Assembly (NCBI GenBank): GCA_017481945.1
Contig: JAFUOJ010000015.1
Span: forward strand, 62,001-126,000
DNA length: 64,000 bases
From: Parabacteroides sp.
Lineage (GTDB): Bacteria > Bacteroidota > Bacteroidia > Bacteroidales > Tannerellaceae
Direction of reading: 5' to 3'
Under the pieces are notes generated by a model that was given only the letters and a program-made list of their open reading frames with translations, was not told where the DNA came from and did not search any database. This document shows positions 62,544 to 64,000 of the stretch, piece after piece. The position numbers and the translations under genes are program-made. Within the stretch, counting starts at the first letter, position 1. Each line of letters opens with the position of its first letter.

Positions 62544-64000
62544 TATTCTTTCACTTTTTCAGTTTCAATAATAGGAGACGCCAAAAGACCAAAAGGAATA
62601 GAATAATAATCATCTCTCCATAATATAGCATTCCCTCGAATACGAGCGTCAAACCAATCTCGATCTCCAGGTTCTAAATTTGGCCAACTATGATTACCCC
62701 GGAAAACAGCAGGACCAACCTGAGCAAATTCAGCTCCAACATGATGATAAGGTCCCATCAAATTTCTTAAACTATTTGTCAAAATAACTACTAATTGATT
62801 TGAACCTTCTTGTAAAGCCTCTGTTATATCACATTCCCAAGGACTCGAGAATATAACCGGAAACTCTTTCCCATTTAAACGAACACTGACTAAAATAGTT
62901 TCCAAATTATTAAAGCGAAGAATATACTTCAACGTTTTTTTATCCACTTTCTCTATCTTAAAGTCCTGCTCTAACTCCATACGACCAGCAAAGAAAGGAT
63001 AACCTTCACGAACCAAGTCACCTTCTACAATAGCAGGTTCATCTACCAACTCAAAAGATTTATACAAGAAACGAGTTGGTAATGGTCTTGGTTCCAAATT
63101 CTTATCCCGATTTCTCCAACTTTCAGTAGGTTGTTCTTTTGATAAACTTCCCTGAACCCCAAAATCTCCTACTAAATAAATTGTTTCAATTTCCGTACCA
63201 TACCGCTCTACCGCGTCTAAACTTGCAGGCCTAGCACTTATATTATCTACAGATAAAATCACCTCATTTTTCCCAGGTTTTAACAAAGATAAAATAGAGG
63301 TTTTACAGATAGTATGATCAATGAATATATCTTCTTTTCCAATAGAAACAGATGTTCCGTTTACTTGAATACCTTTATAAATCCAAGGTTGTTCCACAGC
63401 TAAATCACATGCTTTTGGCATTTGATTTACTTGAAAAGAATATCGAAGATGTAAAGGACCATCATAAGCCTTCTTTTCACTAAAACGATAATAAATAGCC
63501 AATACAGGCTCTGGATCATTCCATGTTTTTCCTCCATCTGTACTCCATGCCGCAAAATCCAACGGAATAGCATTAGCATTCAACTTCTTATTTTTCCATT
63601 TATTAGTTAATGTAACCACAGAAGTTCGTTCCCCTGACACATTATATACCTTATCATAGATAGCCTGAACAGAGGGTTTACCGAACGTTAATATCCATGT
63701 CTGCGCCGGAGCAAAGTCTAATGTATAGAGACCATTCTTATCAGGATTTATTTGTAAACATTCACCATTTACAGGATTCCATAAAGCAACTTTATTATTA
63801 GGATCTGACACACGAACATTTACTTTTACATTCTGTAAACGAGAAGTATTTGAAAGTTGTAGAACTTGACCATCTTCTACTTCACGTAAATGAGACCATA
63901 TTAAATGCTTGTTTGTTCCCTCTAAAAAGAAAACAGGAGTATACACCTTTTCTATCTCTGCTTTCAAAGTTTCTGCTGTTACTAAAATAGAAGAAGCCTT
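62543..64000 (-). CDS. Second large glycoside hydrolase paralogue (5' end outside window)
   Basis: Only the C-terminal ~485 residues are in the window; the frame stays open to base 64000 (KASSILVTAETLKAEIEKVY), so the true start lies beyond. The residues match the C-terminal part of the frameshifted neighbour at clear similarity across the whole length (VYNVSGERTSVVTL, NAIPLDFAAWSTDGGKTW, LVREGYPFFAGRMEL, LTNSLRNLMGPYHHVGAEF, GNAILWRDDYYSIPFGLL). These are the GH2-like beta-sandwich domains behind a GH106-like catalytic barrel. Its stop overlaps the start of the downstream paralogue (TAATG), showing translational coupling and recent tandem duplication. Probably exported. Confidence 0.87.
   Translation of the reverse strand, partial: KASSILVTAETLKAEIEKVYTPVFFLEGTNKHLIWSHLREVEDGQVLQLSNTSRLQNVKVNVRVSDPNNKVALWNPVNGECLQINPDKNGLYTLDFAPAQTWILTFGKPSVQAIYDKVYNVSGERTSVVTLTNKWKNKKLNANAIPLDFAAWSTDGGKTWNDPEPVLAIYYRFSEKKAYDGPLHLRYSFQVNQMPKACDLAVEQPWIYKGIQVNGTSVSIGKEDIFIDHTICKTSILSLLKPGKNEVILSVDNISARPASLDAVERYGTEIETIYLVGDFGVQGSLSKEQPTESWRNRDKNLEPRPLPTRFLYKSFELVDEPAIVEGDLVREGYPFFAGRMELEQDFKIEKVDKKTLKYILRFNNLETILVSVRLNGKEFPVIFSSPWECDITEALQEGSNQLVVILTNSLRNLMGPYHHVGAEFAQVGPAVFRGNHSWPNLEPGDRDWFDARIRGNAILWRDDYYSIPFGLLASPIIETEKVKE

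Overview
The window looks like chromosome of a Bacteroidales bacterium, most probably Parabacteroides or a close relative. The reasons are low GC with short intergenic gaps, a perfect Bacteroides-type promoter (TTTG, 21 bases, TATATTTG), many proteins of Bacteroidetes-restricted types (DUF4827 lipoprotein, DUF4250, OmpP1/FadL barrel, 6-bladed beta-propeller, PorT-like barrels, DAHP synthase fused to chorismate mutase) and weak Shine-Dalgarno sites. Nearly all genes lie on the minus strand. No phage, insertion sequence, rRNA or CRISPR-Cas was seen. One tRNA-Ser(GCT) is present.

Layout. 1-1.9 kb (+): aromatic amino-acid genes (DAHP synthase/chorismate mutase, truncated by the window edge, and tyrA). 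1.9-14.2 kb (-): Nudix hydrolase, topB, then a housekeeping block glmM, DUF4827 lipoprotein, NrnA, ComEC, rpe, ECF sigma factor with an unlisted 55-residue protein, an OmpP1/FadL porin and an aromatic-rich secreted protein. 14.6-20.8 kb (-): glpK-glpF-pyrC and PBP1A. 21-24.4 kb: a PorT-like barrel and a family 3 glycosidase with PA14 domain. 24.6-36.9 kb (-): an eleven-gene, tightly packed cluster built around a 1030-residue tubulin/FtsZ-like GTPase. 36.9-37.5 kb: a candidate ~410-nt structured RNA with its own promoter and terminator. 37.5-43.8 kb (-): OmpA lipoprotein, acidic small protein, RecQ, AraC-type regulator, ClpB. 44-47.6 kb: YaaA, beta-propeller, TlpA thioredoxin, MltG. 47.8-52.4 kb: tRNA-Ser, CBM9-like lipoprotein, a YdjC deacetylase/serine beta-lactamase fusion, DUF4250, AqpZ and a RelE-type toxin-antitoxin pair. 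52.5-64 kb (-): pyruvate:ferredoxin oxidoreductase, AAA ATPase, ilvE, glycerophosphodiesterase and two tandem large glycoside hydrolases, the first broken by a frameshift.

Most notable system. The 24.6-36.9 kb cluster encodes one intact tubulin-like GTPase (GGTGSGS signature), a second, much shorter paralogue in which that signature is lost, two multi-span membrane proteins, a zinc-ribbon/transmembrane/Ig-like protein, several secreted proteins of unknown function (one NTF2-like, one LPP20-like) and an outer-membrane barrel. This composition suggests a cytoplasmic filament linked across the envelope. It recalls the FtsZ-like families that have been proposed to act in membrane remodelling, but the gene set here, and the pseudo-GTPase partner, I do not recognise from any described system.

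A second theme is intergenic palindrome arrays. A 23-bp-period array lies at 4.65-4.81 kb, a 41-bp-period array at 51.60-51.82 kb and nested perfect palindromes (one of 42 bp) at 40.98-41.14 kb. Their sequences are unrelated, but each sits between the terminator of one minus-strand gene and the start of the next.
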